Origin: DASYCK01 sp036500205 | GTDB lineage: Bacteria; Myxococcota_A; Polyangia; Fen-1088 | DNA: 64,000 nucleotides | Reading direction: 5' to 3' | NCBI GenBank assembly: GCA_036500205.1 | Contig: DASYCK010000041.1 | Location: 73,208-137,207, forward strand | In this document: piece by piece, positions 7,816 to 17,498 of the stretch | Layout: the number at the start of each line of letters is the position of its first letter | Position numbering within the stretch: the stretch's first letter is position 1 | The notes under the pieces: generated by a model | The model's database searches: none | What the model saw: only the letters and a program-made list of their open reading frames with translations | What the model was told of the DNA's origin: nothing | Position numbers and translations under genes: made by a program

Positions 7816-10017
7816 TTGTCACGATCGATCGCGCTTGTCGTTCACGGCCATTTTTATCAGCCCCCGCGCGAGAACCCCTGGTCCGACGAGCAGGAAACCG
7901 AGCCGAGCGCGGCGCCGTTCCACGACTGGAACGCGCGCATCAACGCCGAGTGCTACCGGGCCAACGCCTACGCGCGCATCCACGATCGCACGGCCCGCAT
8001 CGCCTCGATCGAGAACAACTACAGCCGGATGTCGTTCAACTTCGGCCCCACCTTGGCGCGCTGGATCCAGCGCCATGACGGCCGCACGCACGGACGGCTG
8101 CAGGCGGCGGACGCAGAGCAGCGGAAGCGCCTGGGGGCGGGGGGCGCCATGGCCCAGGCGTACGCGCACCCCATCTTGCCGCTCGCCTCGCCGCTCGATC
8201 GGCGCACCCAGATCGTCTGGGGGCTGAGCGACTTCCGGCGGCGCTTCGGACGCGAGGCGCAGGGGTTCTGGCTGCCCGAGACGGCGGCCTCCAGCGCCAC
8301 CTTGGCCACGCTGATCGATCTGGGCGTGCAGTTCACCATCCTGGCGCCCGAGCAGGTGGCGGCGGTGCGCCCCCCCGGCGAGGCGTGGACCACCGTCGAT
8401 CGCGATTCGGTCGATACGGGGCGCGCCTACAAATGGATGCACCCCGACCGGTCCGGCCGGTTCCTGTCGATCGCTGTGTTCGAGGGCCCGCTGTCGCGGG
8501 CGGTGGCGTTCGGCGCCACCACGCACGACGCGGCGGCCTTCGTGGCGGCGATCGAGGCGGCGGCGGCGCGCTCGTCGGTCTCGCCCGATCCCCTGGTGCT
8601 GTGCGCCTCGGACGGCGAGCTGTTCGGTCACCACAAGAAGTTCGCCGACATGAACCTCGCCTTCACGACCTTCGTCGAGGGGCCCAAGCACGGCATCGCC
8701 CCCACGAACCTGGCGGCTTATCTGCAGGCCCACCCCGCCAACTGGGAGATGAAGCTGAGCGAGGGACCCGACGGAAAGGGGAGCGCCTGGAGCTGCGCCC
8801 ACGGCGTGGGGCGCTGGTGGAGCGACTGCGGCTGCTCGATGATGGCGCCCGAGCACGGCTGGAACCAGCGCTGGCGGGGGCCGCTGCGGGCCGCCCTCGA
8901 CAGCCTGCAGACGGCGTCGGCGAGCTTCTACGAGGACGCGGCGTCGGCGCTGCTGCTCGATCCCTGGGGGGCGCGCGACGCTTACGGCGAGGTGGTGGAC
9001 GAGGAGGTGCCGGCGCGCGATGCGCTGCTGGCGACGTTCGGCACCGACGCGCTGGAGGCGGGCGGCGAAGAGGCGCGCCAGCGGGCGCGGCTGCTGCTGG
9101 AGATGCAGCGGGCCACGCTGCTGATGTACGCGAGCTGCGGCTTCTACTTCGACGACATCGCCGGCCTGGAGGCGACGCTGGTGATCCGGCTCTGCGCCTA
9201 TGCGGCCGATCTGATGAAAGAAGCGGGGGGCGAGCCACCGCTCGTCGAGATGCTGGATCTCCTGGCGACCGCCAAGAGCAATCAGCCCTCGGGTGAGACC
9301 GGTGCCGACGTGTTCCGGCAGGTGGGGCGCGATCGCATCACCCCCGGGCGCGCCATCGCCACGGTGGCGCTGGCGCGGGTGGCGGCGCCCGACGAGCTGC
9401 TGGACGCCTCGCCGCCAGGCTGCGCCGTCGACATCATCGAGGGGGCGGTCGAATACCGCGGCGACGACGTGCGCGTGTTCGGCGAGGCCCGGGTGACCAT
9501 CCTGCGCACCGGCGTGGCGCGGGTGGTGGACTTCCAGGCGCAGTGGGATCCCAAGCAGGGCTTCCACTGCCTGGCGGACGGGGTGCCCGTACCCATCGAG
9601 GAGCTGCCGCGTGAAGATCGACACCGGCTGCTGCCGTTGTTGCTGCCACGGCTGGCGGCGCAAGACGATCCGCTGCGCGCCGCCCAGTTCGCGCTGGCGC
9701 TGGGGAAGGGCGTCACCGGAACGGGGGCGGGGACCGATCCTGCCGACGCCGCGATTCTCACCGTCTACGGACAGCTTCTGATCGGCCTGCTCGACGGCGG
9801 GCGCATCTCGGCGGCGCTCGTGGACGTGGCGCTGCAGCTGCTCGATGCGGCCGGACCGGCGCTGGCGGGGGGGACGCTGGCGCGCAACGTGGTCGAGGAG
9901 CGGGTCGCCGAGCTGCTGGCGGCGGCCTCGCGCCCCGGTCATCTCGATCGCCTCGCTTCGCGGCTGGGCTTCGCGGTCGGCGCGCCGGTGGAATCGGTCG
10001 TCCCCGCCGCCGAGTGA
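7816..10017 (+). CDS. GH57-family glycoside hydrolase with DUF3536 domain
   Basis: 733 residues. The N-terminal half is a GH57-type (beta/alpha)7 barrel: it opens LVVHGHFYQPPRENPW, has IENNYSRMSFNFGPTLARW, GFWLPETAASSATL (catalytic-nucleophile-like Glu region) and LVLCASDGELFGHHKKF (Asp acid/base-like region). The C-terminal half matches the DUF3536 extension commonly attached to such GH57 proteins. The start is a TTG at 7816, supported by a strong ribosome binding site (aaggggaggg) 5-15 bases upstream and by immediate homology of the second residue onward. Its place after glgC and opposite glgP argues for a role in alpha-glucan remodelling; exact activity (amylase, branching, other) cannot be read from the sequence. 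Confidence 0.93.
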   Translation: MSRSIALVVHGHFYQPPRENPWSDEQETEPSAAPFHDWNARINAECYRANAYARIHDRTARIASIENNYSRMSFNFGPTLARWIQRHDGRTHGRLQAADAEQRKRLGAGGAMAQAYAHPILPLASPLDRRTQIVWGLSDFRRRFGREAQGFWLPETAASSATLATLIDLGVQFTILAPEQVAAVRPPGEAWTTVDRDSVDTGRAYKWMHPDRSGRFLSIAVFEGPLSRAVAFGATTHDAAAFVAAIEAAAARSSVSPDPLVLCASDGELFGHHKKFADMNLAFTTFVEGPKHGIAPTNLAAYLQAHPANWEMKLSEGPDGKGSAWSCAHGVGRWWSDCGCSMMAPEHGWNQRWRGPLRAALDSLQTASASFYEDAASALLLDPWGARDAYGEVVDEEVPARDALLATFGTDALEAGGEEARQRARLLLEMQRATLLMYASCGFYFDDIAGLEATLVIRLCAYAADLMKEAGGEPPLVEMLDLLATAKSNQPSGETGADVFRQVGRDRITPGRAIATVALARVAAPDELLDASPPGCAVDIIEGAVEYRGDDVRVFGEARVTILRTGVARVVDFQAQWDPKQGFHCLADGVPVPIEELPREDRHRLLPLLLPRLAAQDDPLRAAQFALALGKGVTGTGAGTDPADAAILTVYGQLLIGLLDGGRISAALVDVALQLLDAAGPALAGGTLARNVVEERVAELLAAASRPGHLDRLASRLGFAVGAPVESVVPAAE

Positions 10018-10036
10018 CCTCTCCCTGCCCGAGAGG
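10018..10036 (+). terminator. Weak hairpin after the GH57 gene
   Basis: A 6-bp stem (CCTCTC/GAGAGG) with a 7-base loop begins directly after the GH57 stop codon. No T-run follows, so it may be an attenuator, a weak terminator or chance. Confidence 0.3.
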
Positions 10037-10103
10037 GGGATTGCTCCGCGCCTTTTCGCACCTAAGTTGGGCCGACGGTCCTCGCGGGCCGGGGAGGTTC
10101 TTC

Positions 10104-10367
10104 ATGTCGAAGGTCAAGGCACATGGTCAAAACGACCAGGGAGCGGGCAAGCAAGCGGACGGCTCCGGCGAGGGCGATCGCGACGCCGATCGACGCTACC
10201 GCGAGGCGACGGAGCGGTTCGTGGCGCAAGGTGAAGGAAAGGTCGCCTCGGCGACCGCGGAGGCGGTGCGTGCCGTCGAGGACGAGAGCGAAGGAGAAGA
10301 GCTGAGGCGCGCCGAAGAGCTGGGGCGGGCCCGCGCCAAGGAACACGACCCGGAGCTTCGAAAATAG
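10104..10367 (+). CDS. Small acidic/basic helical protein (87 aa), function unknown
   Basis: 87 residues, very hydrophilic and rich in Glu, Arg, Ala and Gly: a Gly-rich start, then DRDADRRYREATERFVAQG and ELRRAEELGRARAKEHDPE. The ATG at 10104 is chosen over a longer upstream start because a strong ribosome binding site (ggggagg, 10091-10097) sits 6 bases before it. Similar short proteins with a 'DRxADRRYREATExFV' segment occur widely in Proteobacteria as uncharacterised, possibly stress-related proteins; this is recalled from knowledge of such families, not from a search. No membrane segment or Cys. Confidence 0.75.
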   Translation: MSKVKAHGQNDQGAGKQADGSGEGDRDADRRYREATERFVAQGEGKVASATAEAVRAVEDESEGEELRRAEELGRARAKEHDPELRK

Positions 10368-10387
10368 AGCCGGCGGTTCGTTCGCTG

Positions 10388-11524
10388 ATGAGAGGGCGGC
10401 GGGGCAACAGGATGGTCCTGACCATCGCCGCCGTGCTGGCCGGCGCGTCAGGCCACGCGCGCGCGGCGACGACGGCCTTGCAGGACCGCGCGCCCGGCGC
10501 GCTGGCCGAGGAGCGCGACAGGTTGATGGAGGCGGAGTGGAAAGAGGTGATCGTCAAGACGCGGAAGCAGGGGGCCGAGGTGACCGCCGCCGTGAAGCTG
10601 GTGGCACCCAACCTGCGGCTGTTTCACGCCGCGCCCCCGCCCGAGACCGAAAAGGCTCAGGGCGCCGGGCCCACGAGCACGGTCACGAAGGCTTCGCCGC
10701 CGGCGGTCATCGATCTGGCCGTCGAGCTTCGCAAGATCACGCCGCTCGAGGTCGATCACATCGACATCCTCGACGGGCAGGTCGCCTTCATCGACACCAG
10801 CCGCAAGGAACGCCCCGAGCTGTGGCTGCACGATCTCCAGCTGTCGGTCGAGAACCTGACCACGCGTGTCCATCTCACCGAAGGGAGGCCGGTGTTGCTG
10901 ACGGCGACGGGGACGCTGGCGAACAGCGGGGCGTTGTCGATCTTCATCACCGCCGATCCGTTCGAGAAGGGCCTGACGTTCTCGGGCCGTATTTCGCTGG
11001 TGGGGCTGCAAACCTCGGAGCTCTACAAGTTCATCGAGCCGACCACCAAGCTGCAGGCTCCCCACGGCACGGTGGACCTGTTCGTCGAGTTCGACTGTCG
11101 CAACGGCGCGCTGACCGGCGGGGTGAAGCCGGTCCTGAAGAACGTCGAGATTCGCCCCGACGGCAACCATCCCTGGACCGTGCTCAAGGCGTGGGCGACT
11201 GATCTGGCGATCCGGATCTTCTCCGATCGGGTGCAGCAGCGAAACGCGGTGGCGACGATGCTTCCCATCAAGGGGACGCTCACCGGCCCCGACGTGCAGC
11301 TGTGGCCGGCCATCTTCGGGGTGATGCGCAACGCCTTCGTCGAGGGGTTGACCTCCGGCTACGCCTTCCTGCCACCCGCCACGGAGAAGGAGAAGCAGGG
11401 TGTGGTCAAGCAGGGGATCGACGCGTTGACCGGCTCGGCGCCGCCCAAGGCCCAGCCCACGGCGACCCCCGATCACGTACCGCCGACACCGTCCACGGCT
11501 CGACCGGCGCCCACCACGCCATGA
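10388..11524 (+). CDS. DUF748 / AsmA-like domain protein
   Basis: 378 residues. A short hydrophobic N-terminus (MVLTIAAVLAGASGHARA) could be a signal peptide or anchor. The body is beta-rich with typical DUF748 phrases: ITPLEVDHIDILDGQVAFID, LWLHDLQLSVENLTTRV, TATGTLANSGALSIF and VKPVLKNVEI. The last 60 residues are Pro/Thr-rich and probably disordered. DUF748 proteins belong to the AsmA/TamB-like bridge-forming superfamily linked to envelope lipid traffic; the function here is inferred only from that. An ATG at 10412 is an alternative start. Its last four bases overlap the start of the next lipoprotein gene (ATGA), so the two are likely translated together. Confidence 0.8.
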   Translation: MRGRRGNRMVLTIAAVLAGASGHARAATTALQDRAPGALAEERDRLMEAEWKEVIVKTRKQGAEVTAAVKLVAPNLRLFHAAPPPETEKAQGAGPTSTVTKASPPAVIDLAVELRKITPLEVDHIDILDGQVAFIDTSRKERPELWLHDLQLSVENLTTRVHLTEGRPVLLTATGTLANSGALSIFITADPFEKGLTFSGRISLVGLQTSELYKFIEPTTKLQAPHGTVDLFVEFDCRNGALTGGVKPVLKNVEIRPDGNHPWTVLKAWATDLAIRIFSDRVQQRNAVATMLPIKGTLTGPDVQLWPAIFGVMRNAFVEGLTSGYAFLPPATEKEKQGVVKQGIDALTGSAPPKAQPTATPDHVPPTPSTARPAPTTP

Positions 11525-11952
11525 GCTGGACCTCGATGCACCGGCTCTCCCGTTCGTTCGCCGTCATCGCGCTGATGTGCGCCGCGAACGGCTGTGCTCA
11601 CTCGCACGCGGCGCCGCCAGCGTCGACCGTCCCCGCCACCAAACCGGATCACGAACATGCCGCCGAGACCGGCATTTCCATATCCAGCACGCCGCAGGGG
11701 CTGATGCAGCCCGGTGCCGAGAAGCTGCTTCAGGAACGGTTGCGTGACAGGGGGCTGTTGCGCCAGGAGCAGTGTAACGGCCAGCTCGATACGCCCACCA
11801 GGGCTGCCCTGCGGGAGTTTCAGAAGAGCGAGGGGCTGCCCACCACGGGCCTGCCCAGCTACGAGACGGTCGACCATCTGGGGCTCGACCTCGACGTGGT
11901 CTTTCATACCACCGCGCATCCGCGCGCTCCGGTCCGGCCCGCCACCGACTGA
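11521..11952 (+). CDS. Lipoprotein with peptidoglycan-binding-like domain
   Basis: 143 residues from the ATG that overlaps the upstream stop codon (ATGA at 11521). The lipoprotein signal is MHRLSRSFAVIALMCAANGC, with the lipidated Cys in AANGC. After a short linker, the sequence LLQERLRDRGLLRQEQCNGQ and LDTPTRAALREFQKSEGLP matches the three-helix peptidoglycan_binding_1 fold. It is probably anchored in the envelope and bound to the cell wall. Convergent with the AsmA-like gene, with only 4 bp between the two stops. Confidence 0.85.
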   Translation: MSWTSMHRLSRSFAVIALMCAANGCAHSHAAPPASTVPATKPDHEHAAETGISISSTPQGLMQPGAEKLLQERLRDRGLLRQEQCNGQLDTPTRAALREFQKSEGLPTTGLPSYETVDHLGLDLDVVFHTTAHPRAPVRPATD

Positions 11953-11956
11953 GCGA

Positions 11957-14419
11957 TCACGGCCGTGCCGCCGCCCTGGAAGAGCGGGGCGGGGGCGGCT
12001 CGGCGGCGGTGGCGATCAGCTTGCCGTTCTTCCAGCGCACGTCGCCGATGAATTGCGGATCGGCGAGCGTTCCCGCGAGCCGCGCGTCGGCGTTGACCTG
12101 CCCCGCGACGGTCTGCAGCCGGTCGCTGAATTGCGAGATCCAGGCCACGTCGAGGTTCTTCGCGACCACCTTCCCGCGGACGGGGAGCTTGGCCACGACG
12201 ATCCCGCGCGTGATCCCGGGATAAGACAGGTCGACCCGAGAGTCGGCGTCCACGTCGACCGTACCCCCTTCGGTCGCCGAGAACACGAGCTTCAGCTTCG
12301 CCAGCCGCTCGGCGTAGGTCAGTCGCACCCGCACGTTGCCGACGTCCACCTTGGGGGGCGCTTTCGCGCTGACCGCGGGCGGCGTGGCGACTTGCAGATC
12401 TTTTCCGGTCACGGTGGCGTCGACCGTCGGGCTCTGGGCGCTGCCGGCGAGACGCAGCTTGATGGCGACATGTCCGTCGCCCCGCACGGGATGCGCCGCC
12501 ACCGCGCGCAGCGCCTCCCCGACGTTCAGGCGCGCGACGTCGACCCGCACATCGACCGGGGCGTCGGTCGCACCGGGATCCGCGGGCAGCTTGAACTTTG
12601 CATCGAGGTCGAGGAAGGGGGCCCCCACACCCAAGGTGCCGTCCACCCGCTGATCAGCCAAGGTGACGTTGGCGGTGATGCCCAGCTTCGAAAAGCCCTG
12701 AACCCGTCCCTGCTCCAGCCGCAGCGCCGCCACGGCCCGCGGGTTGTCGATCGCGCCCGACACGCGCACGTCCAGCCCGAGCAAGCCGCCCAGCCGCAAC
12801 GAGGGGTTGACCGCCCAGGCTGGCAGCCGCTCCAGGCGAAGCTTCGCCAGCGCGAGATGCGCCGTGACCGCGTGGCCGACCTTTTCGCCGTCGAGCGCGA
12901 TCGATTGTTCCTGCGACACCAGGCTGAAATTTTCGAGCGAGAGGGCGTCTCCCCCGAAGCGCAGCCGCGCCGACGTGTCGGACGTCCACTCCGTCCCGGG
13001 AAAGGCCAGCGACATGCGGAGGGTCAATCCCTGATTGTCGTCGTCCAGCCGCGCCTGTAGGCCGAGGCGCGATGCTTGCGGACCGGCCAGCTTCACATCG
13101 GCGGTGACATTTCGTTGCTTCCAGGCCGCGGTGATGTCGATGCCATGGAACGGCGTCGTGCCCGCGCGAAGCGAGGCCACGGTCAGCGCCAGGGTCGCGT
13201 CTTCGGGCTGGGCGGCCAGGCGCGCCGCGTGCGCCTGAACGGCGACACCATTCACGACGGTCTCGCCGACCCGAAGCTCAGGGATCAGTCCCTTGAGGAG
13301 CCCATTCCACGACGCGGGCGCGCCCGCCATCGGTCCGCCCACCGATAGATCGACGGTCCCGCTTCCGCCGAGCGGCGGCAGCTCGCCTCCGGTCAGCGCG
13401 CGCACGGCGGCGCCGGTCGCGGTCAGATCGCGCAACGCCAGGCGCGCCGTGAAGTCGAAGCGGCGCGCCGGCCCATTCTCGGTTCCCTCGGCCCCACCCC
13501 CCTTGCCGGTCAGCTCGACGCCTGGAATGTCGATCAGCAGATCGAGCTTCGGGATGGCGCCGGGATGCGCCTCTCCTTCGATGCGCATCGGTCCCCATTC
13601 GTGCCCCGCGAGCGCGAGGCGCGGGAGCACCATGTTGACACCGGCGTCGCCCCCGGCCAGATGCTGGGTGTCGACGTTCGCCCGCGCCGCCAGGGCGCCG
13701 CCGAGCAGGTTGCCGTCGGCCCGGAGGCGGACCAACGTGCCGCGCACGTGCGCGTCCACGTTCAGACGGAGCGGGCCGGTCGGGGCCTGCACGCTCTGTC
13801 CGTCCAGGCCGATCGTCAGGTCGAGATTGCCGTTGCCGGTCGCATAGCGGGCACTGACGAGGAGCCGCAGATCCGCGAGGTGCAGCTTCGTATCGGGGTT
13901 CGCCGCACCGCCCGCGAAGAACGTGATCGAGCCGCCCGCGAGGCGAAACCGGTCGAGCCGGATCACCCAACCGTCCTCGGTCGTCTTGGCGTGCGGCGCC
14001 TTTGGTGGGCTCTTCTTGCGGGCCGCCGTGGCCCGAGAAAGATTGAGGCCGGCCGCGCCCGACACGAGGTCGAGGTTGGGGGTGTCGATGGCGACATCGG
14101 TGACGCGCACCTCTTTGCGCAGCAGCCGCCCCAGCGACACGTCGACCTCGGCCCGGGCCACGTGTGCGACGACGCCCCCCTCGGGATCGCGCAGCATCAC
14201 GTTGAAGACGATGACCTGATTGCCTTTGAAGGACAGCCGCTCGATCTCGAGGTGGCCCTCGATCTGGTTGTTGACCCGACTCACCAGGATGCGACGCAAC
14301 CGCTCGCCGCCCCAGCTCGTTCTCAGCGCCGTGAGGGCTCCCCCGATCAAAAGAGCCACGCTGGCCAGCACGATTCCCAGGACCTTCAGGGCGATTGTCG
14401 TTCGCTTTCCCATCCGCAT
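11957..14419 (-). CDS. AsmA/TamB-like inner-membrane-anchored protein
   Basis: 820 residues. One N-terminal membrane segment (ALKVLGIVLASVALLIGGAL) is followed by a long beta-rich region with repeating AsmA/TamB phrases: RRILVSRVNNQIEGHLEIER, VTDVAIDTPNLDLV, RLDRFRLAGGSITFF, ARLAGTLADPQFIGDVRWKNG. The family forms hydrophobic grooves that are thought to move lipids between inner and outer membranes. The protein ends soon after 'DPQFIGDVRWKNGKLIA', so it lacks the full DUF490 C-terminus of classical TamB; it fits best as an AsmA-family paralogue. ATG at 14413 is an alternative start. A DUF748 gene of related type lies just across on the other strand. Confidence 0.88.
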   Translation of the reverse strand: MRMGKRTTIALKVLGIVLASVALLIGGALTALRTSWGGERLRRILVSRVNNQIEGHLEIERLSFKGNQVIVFNVMLRDPEGGVVAHVARAEVDVSLGRLLRKEVRVTDVAIDTPNLDLVSGAAGLNLSRATAARKKSPPKAPHAKTTEDGWVIRLDRFRLAGGSITFFAGGAANPDTKLHLADLRLLVSARYATGNGNLDLTIGLDGQSVQAPTGPLRLNVDAHVRGTLVRLRADGNLLGGALAARANVDTQHLAGGDAGVNMVLPRLALAGHEWGPMRIEGEAHPGAIPKLDLLIDIPGVELTGKGGGAEGTENGPARRFDFTARLALRDLTATGAAVRALTGGELPPLGGSGTVDLSVGGPMAGAPASWNGLLKGLIPELRVGETVVNGVAVQAHAARLAAQPEDATLALTVASLRAGTTPFHGIDITAAWKQRNVTADVKLAGPQASRLGLQARLDDDNQGLTLRMSLAFPGTEWTSDTSARLRFGGDALSLENFSLVSQEQSIALDGEKVGHAVTAHLALAKLRLERLPAWAVNPSLRLGGLLGLDVRVSGAIDNPRAVAALRLEQGRVQGFSKLGITANVTLADQRVDGTLGVGAPFLDLDAKFKLPADPGATDAPVDVRVDVARLNVGEALRAVAAHPVRGDGHVAIKLRLAGSAQSPTVDATVTGKDLQVATPPAVSAKAPPKVDVGNVRVRLTYAERLAKLKLVFSATEGGTVDVDADSRVDLSYPGITRGIVVAKLPVRGKVVAKNLDVAWISQFSDRLQTVAGQVNADARLAGTLADPQFIGDVRWKNGKLIATAAEPPPPRSSRAAARP

Positions 14420-14615
14420 CGTCCGTGCTCATGCAAGTTTCGATCGCGTCCGAACGCCATGTTTTCGGCGGAATTTTGGTCACCCGGCGCGCGCACACGC
14501 CTGCGCGCCGTTTCGGGACGCGCTCGCCAGCTCCCGGTGACGTTACCGAACCGTCCCGGACGTTACTGGCCCCGGACCGCGCGGGGCGAGGGAGACGCTC
14601 TTCGTCGCGGCGCCG
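14420..14615. other. 196-bp spacer between two minus-strand genes
   Basis: This stretch separates the 4Fe-4S/CNBD fusion (ending at 14616) from the start of the AsmA-like gene and should hold the latter's promoter. Its right half is GC-rich; nearer the gene there is an AT-richer patch (around 14435-14480). No convincing -35/-10 pair, terminator or small gene was found. Confidence 0.4.
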
Positions 14616-17477
14616 TCAATTGGGCGATGAACCGTCTTCTTGGTTGGCGCCGGTCGTCAGGATGGCGCCGCTGCGCGCTTCGCGCAGCCGCTCGGAGACC
14701 AGGCGGAGCATCCCCGTGGCGGCGTGCGCGTCGCCGGCCAGCAGCTCACGGAACCGCTCCGCCGGGATGCACAGCACCGAGGTCCCCACGCGGGTCGCCA
14801 CGGCCATGTCGTTCCACGTGGCCCCGGTCATCGCCCCCAGCTCTCCGATCGTCTGGCCCACCTCGACGAGCCCCTTGGTGGTCCCCACCTCCGTCTTGAT
14901 CAGGATGTGCGCCGACCCCGCCACCACCAGCAGCACGCCGTCGCTCGGCGTGCCGCGCGTGCAGATCAGCTCACCCGGCGCGTAGTCGCGCGCCTTCGAG
15001 ACGGTGGCGATGTCGGCCAGCGATTCGAGCGAGAGATGCTCGAACAGCGGCGAGGCGCCCAGCTGGCTCATTCGCCCCAGCAGGGCCCGATCGTCCTTCT
15101 CGGTCGTCGGCGGCTCGACGTCGGGGGTCAGCACCAGCGCGATGTGGCGCGCCAGCGGCTCCCAGGACGACGCGATCTCGGTCAGCGCGAGCGCGAGGGG
15201 CAGGCCTTCGTCGATGGGGCCGGAGCCGTCGCTGGCCGGCGCGGGCGTCTTCAGCGCCGTGACGAGCGCCGGCTCGAGATGGCTGGCCACCTTGAGGACG
15301 GCGCTGGCGGCGCTCCGCGACTGGGCCACCCTTCGTCCGATCGACAGCGACTCCTCGGAGTCGCCGAGCGCCGACAGGTGCGCCGCGACCCGGCCGGCGA
15401 GCTGCTCTTGTCGCCGCGTCAGGCTCAGCACCAGCAGCCGGGCCAACGGTTGAGACTCGCCTCCCACGCGCAGCAGGGTGGCGCGGATGCGATCGAGTCG
15501 CAGCAGGTGGCGCGTGACGTCGCGCGCCCGCCGGATCAGCGCCCCCTCGCTCCCCAGCAGCGACTGGCACACCTCCTCGTGCTCGAGCTGATCGATGGAA
15601 TACGTGGCCTGATGGGTGGCCACGCGCGCCTGCACCTTCGGCTCGCGCAGCGCCTCGGCCAGGTTCGTGCCCGACTCGAGAAACGGCGAGAGGATGGCCT
15701 CGATCTCGGCCCGGTAGGCGTCGACCCGCAGCCGGCGCTCTTGCACGCTGGCGCCTTCCGGATCGAGCGTCCCCTGATCGTCCAGCCCCAGCTCCGTGAT
15801 CGCGGCGATGTGATCCTCGGCGCTGACCTTCAGCTGCTGGCGCACCGACTTCAGCACGTCGCGGGCGGCGGCGCTGCGGGTGTGGCCCGCCGTCAGCGCA
15901 TCGCGCAAGGTCTCGCGGTAGGCGGTCCGCCCCTGGCTGGCGGTCAGCTCGGGCAGCACCCGCCCCAGCGCGTACACCTCGTCGGTGCGCAGGTGGTTGA
16001 TCGAGCGGCCGTGGAACAGCCGGGGCGCGTCGAGCCGCAGCTGCACCAGCTGACGGCGCAGGCTCCCCTCGATGCTCTCGCGCTCGTATTCGTCGAGGGT
16101 GCGGGCGAACCGGGTCACCAGCCAGGTGGTCGACACCACCACCAGCAGCGCGTCGATGGCGGTCCGCAGGACGGGGGGAAGCAGCGCGATGTTCGGGCGT
16201 CCGGCGAATCCGTAGAACACGTTGAACGTCGCGAACGTGAACAGCGCGAACACCCGATGGCGCAGATCGGTCAGCGCCAGCGGCCGCCCCCGGCTCTCAG
16301 TCCAGACATGGTAGACGCGCTCGATCAACCGCCCCAGGGTGTAGGCGGCCAGGATGAACAGCGCCAGCGTCAACGGTGCCGCGATTGCCTTCGGTATCGC
16401 GATGGCCCGACCGAACAGGAACCAGCCGGGCGACAGCAAGCTGCCCAGCTGGCTGTCGTCGTGGGTCCAGGCGCCGGTGAAATAGTATTCCCAGTTCCCC
16501 GCGTACAGGCGGTAGTAACAGTAGAAGCCGAGCGCCAGCCCCAGGTAGCCGTAGTAGAAGAACCGGCGCCCCGCGGTCTGGAAATCTCGCCAGTACTGCC
16601 GTTCCAGATCGACGTCAGGGCATGGGGCGCGGCAGGCGATGCAGGTCGACTGATCCTTGCCGTGCGCGTCGACCCGACGGCAGGTCGACTGCGTCACCGT
16701 CGGGCCGCCGGCGACCGCGCCCAGGTGCCCCTTGCTCTCGAACAGCCCACGCGGCTCGGTGTAGAACTTCTGCACGGGCGAGATCGGGCACAGGTAGTGA
16801 CACCAGGTCTTGCCGCCGAACAGATACCCCACCACGATCGCCGCGACGATGATGGCCAGGAAGAAGATGGCCAGCGACAGGCGATCGGAGTTGATGAACA
16901 GCAGGCGGCACGACAGGCCGAACCACAAGAACCCGAACTGGATGAACCAGAAGTACTTGGCGAGGAAGCTGCCCGCCTTCACCAGGCGGACCCGCGTCTC
17001 GGTCTTGCCCGAGCGTGGATCGACGAACGTCTCGCGCCGCCCCAGGCCCAGCAGCCGCGGAATCTGCATGAGCGCCGACAGCGGGCAGATGCGCCGCCAG
17101 GCCTCGTGACCGAACACCATCAAGAAGAGCGGCACCAGCGGAAGGATCATCGTCCAGAACAGGCGCGCGCCGAGCGCGTACGGGCGCTGCACCAGACAGC
17201 GCCCGCGCACCTTCGCACAGCGCGGATCGCAGGTCCCCTCCGGCAGGCCGGCCCAGTCGATCGGGCCGGTGCCGCCGGTCGACGGACAGCGGTAACGATC
17301 ACTGGCGAGCGCCGCCGACCCCGAGCGGTTGAGGCGAAATGGGCTGAACGTCGCGCCAGGCTGGGTCAGGTGCCCCGACGCCGGATCGAACATCAGCGAC
17401 GCGATGATGAGCAGCCAGCCGCCCACCAACGCCCAGCGGACGATCCGGATGATGCGCTCAGGGATGCGACCGAACAT
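14616..17477 (-). CDS. Polytopic 4Fe-4S (NapH/NosR/CcoG-like) protein fused to a C-terminal CNBD-like domain
   Basis: 953 residues in three parts. Residues 1-480 are polytopic membrane with Fe-S motifs: CHYLCP at 226-231 and CIACRAPCP at 279-287 (CxxCxxxCP plus an upstream STC), as in the NapH/NosR/CcoG group. Extra Cys at 64, 83, 87, 94 and 131 may add a cluster. Residues 480-800 are soluble helices of unknown family. Residues 808-935 form a cyclic-nucleotide-binding-type beta-roll (PLFEHLSLESLADIA, GELICTRGTPSDGVLLVV). The phosphate cassette reads GELGAMTGATWNDMAVAT: the usual Arg of 'R-S/T-A' is missing, so ligand binding is doubtful. It is 21 bp downstream of the flavin/2Fe-2S reductase gene, its likely electron donor. 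Confidence 0.85.
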   Translation of the reverse strand: MFGRIPERIIRIVRWALVGGWLLIIASLMFDPASGHLTQPGATFSPFRLNRSGSAALASDRYRCPSTGGTGPIDWAGLPEGTCDPRCAKVRGRCLVQRPYALGARLFWTMILPLVPLFLMVFGHEAWRRICPLSALMQIPRLLGLGRRETFVDPRSGKTETRVRLVKAGSFLAKYFWFIQFGFLWFGLSCRLLFINSDRLSLAIFFLAIIVAAIVVGYLFGGKTWCHYLCPISPVQKFYTEPRGLFESKGHLGAVAGGPTVTQSTCRRVDAHGKDQSTCIACRAPCPDVDLERQYWRDFQTAGRRFFYYGYLGLALGFYCYYRLYAGNWEYYFTGAWTHDDSQLGSLLSPGWFLFGRAIAIPKAIAAPLTLALFILAAYTLGRLIERVYHVWTESRGRPLALTDLRHRVFALFTFATFNVFYGFAGRPNIALLPPVLRTAIDALLVVVSTTWLVTRFARTLDEYERESIEGSLRRQLVQLRLDAPRLFHGRSINHLRTDEVYALGRVLPELTASQGRTAYRETLRDALTAGHTRSAAARDVLKSVRQQLKVSAEDHIAAITELGLDDQGTLDPEGASVQERRLRVDAYRAEIEAILSPFLESGTNLAEALREPKVQARVATHQATYSIDQLEHEEVCQSLLGSEGALIRRARDVTRHLLRLDRIRATLLRVGGESQPLARLLVLSLTRRQEQLAGRVAAHLSALGDSEESLSIGRRVAQSRSAASAVLKVASHLEPALVTALKTPAPASDGSGPIDEGLPLALALTEIASSWEPLARHIALVLTPDVEPPTTEKDDRALLGRMSQLGASPLFEHLSLESLADIATVSKARDYAPGELICTRGTPSDGVLLVVAGSAHILIKTEVGTTKGLVEVGQTIGELGAMTGATWNDMAVATRVGTSVLCIPAERFRELLAGDAHAATGMLRLVSERLREARSGAILTTGANQEDGSSPN

Positions 17478-17498
17478 CTTCAGGTCCTACGGCGGGCG

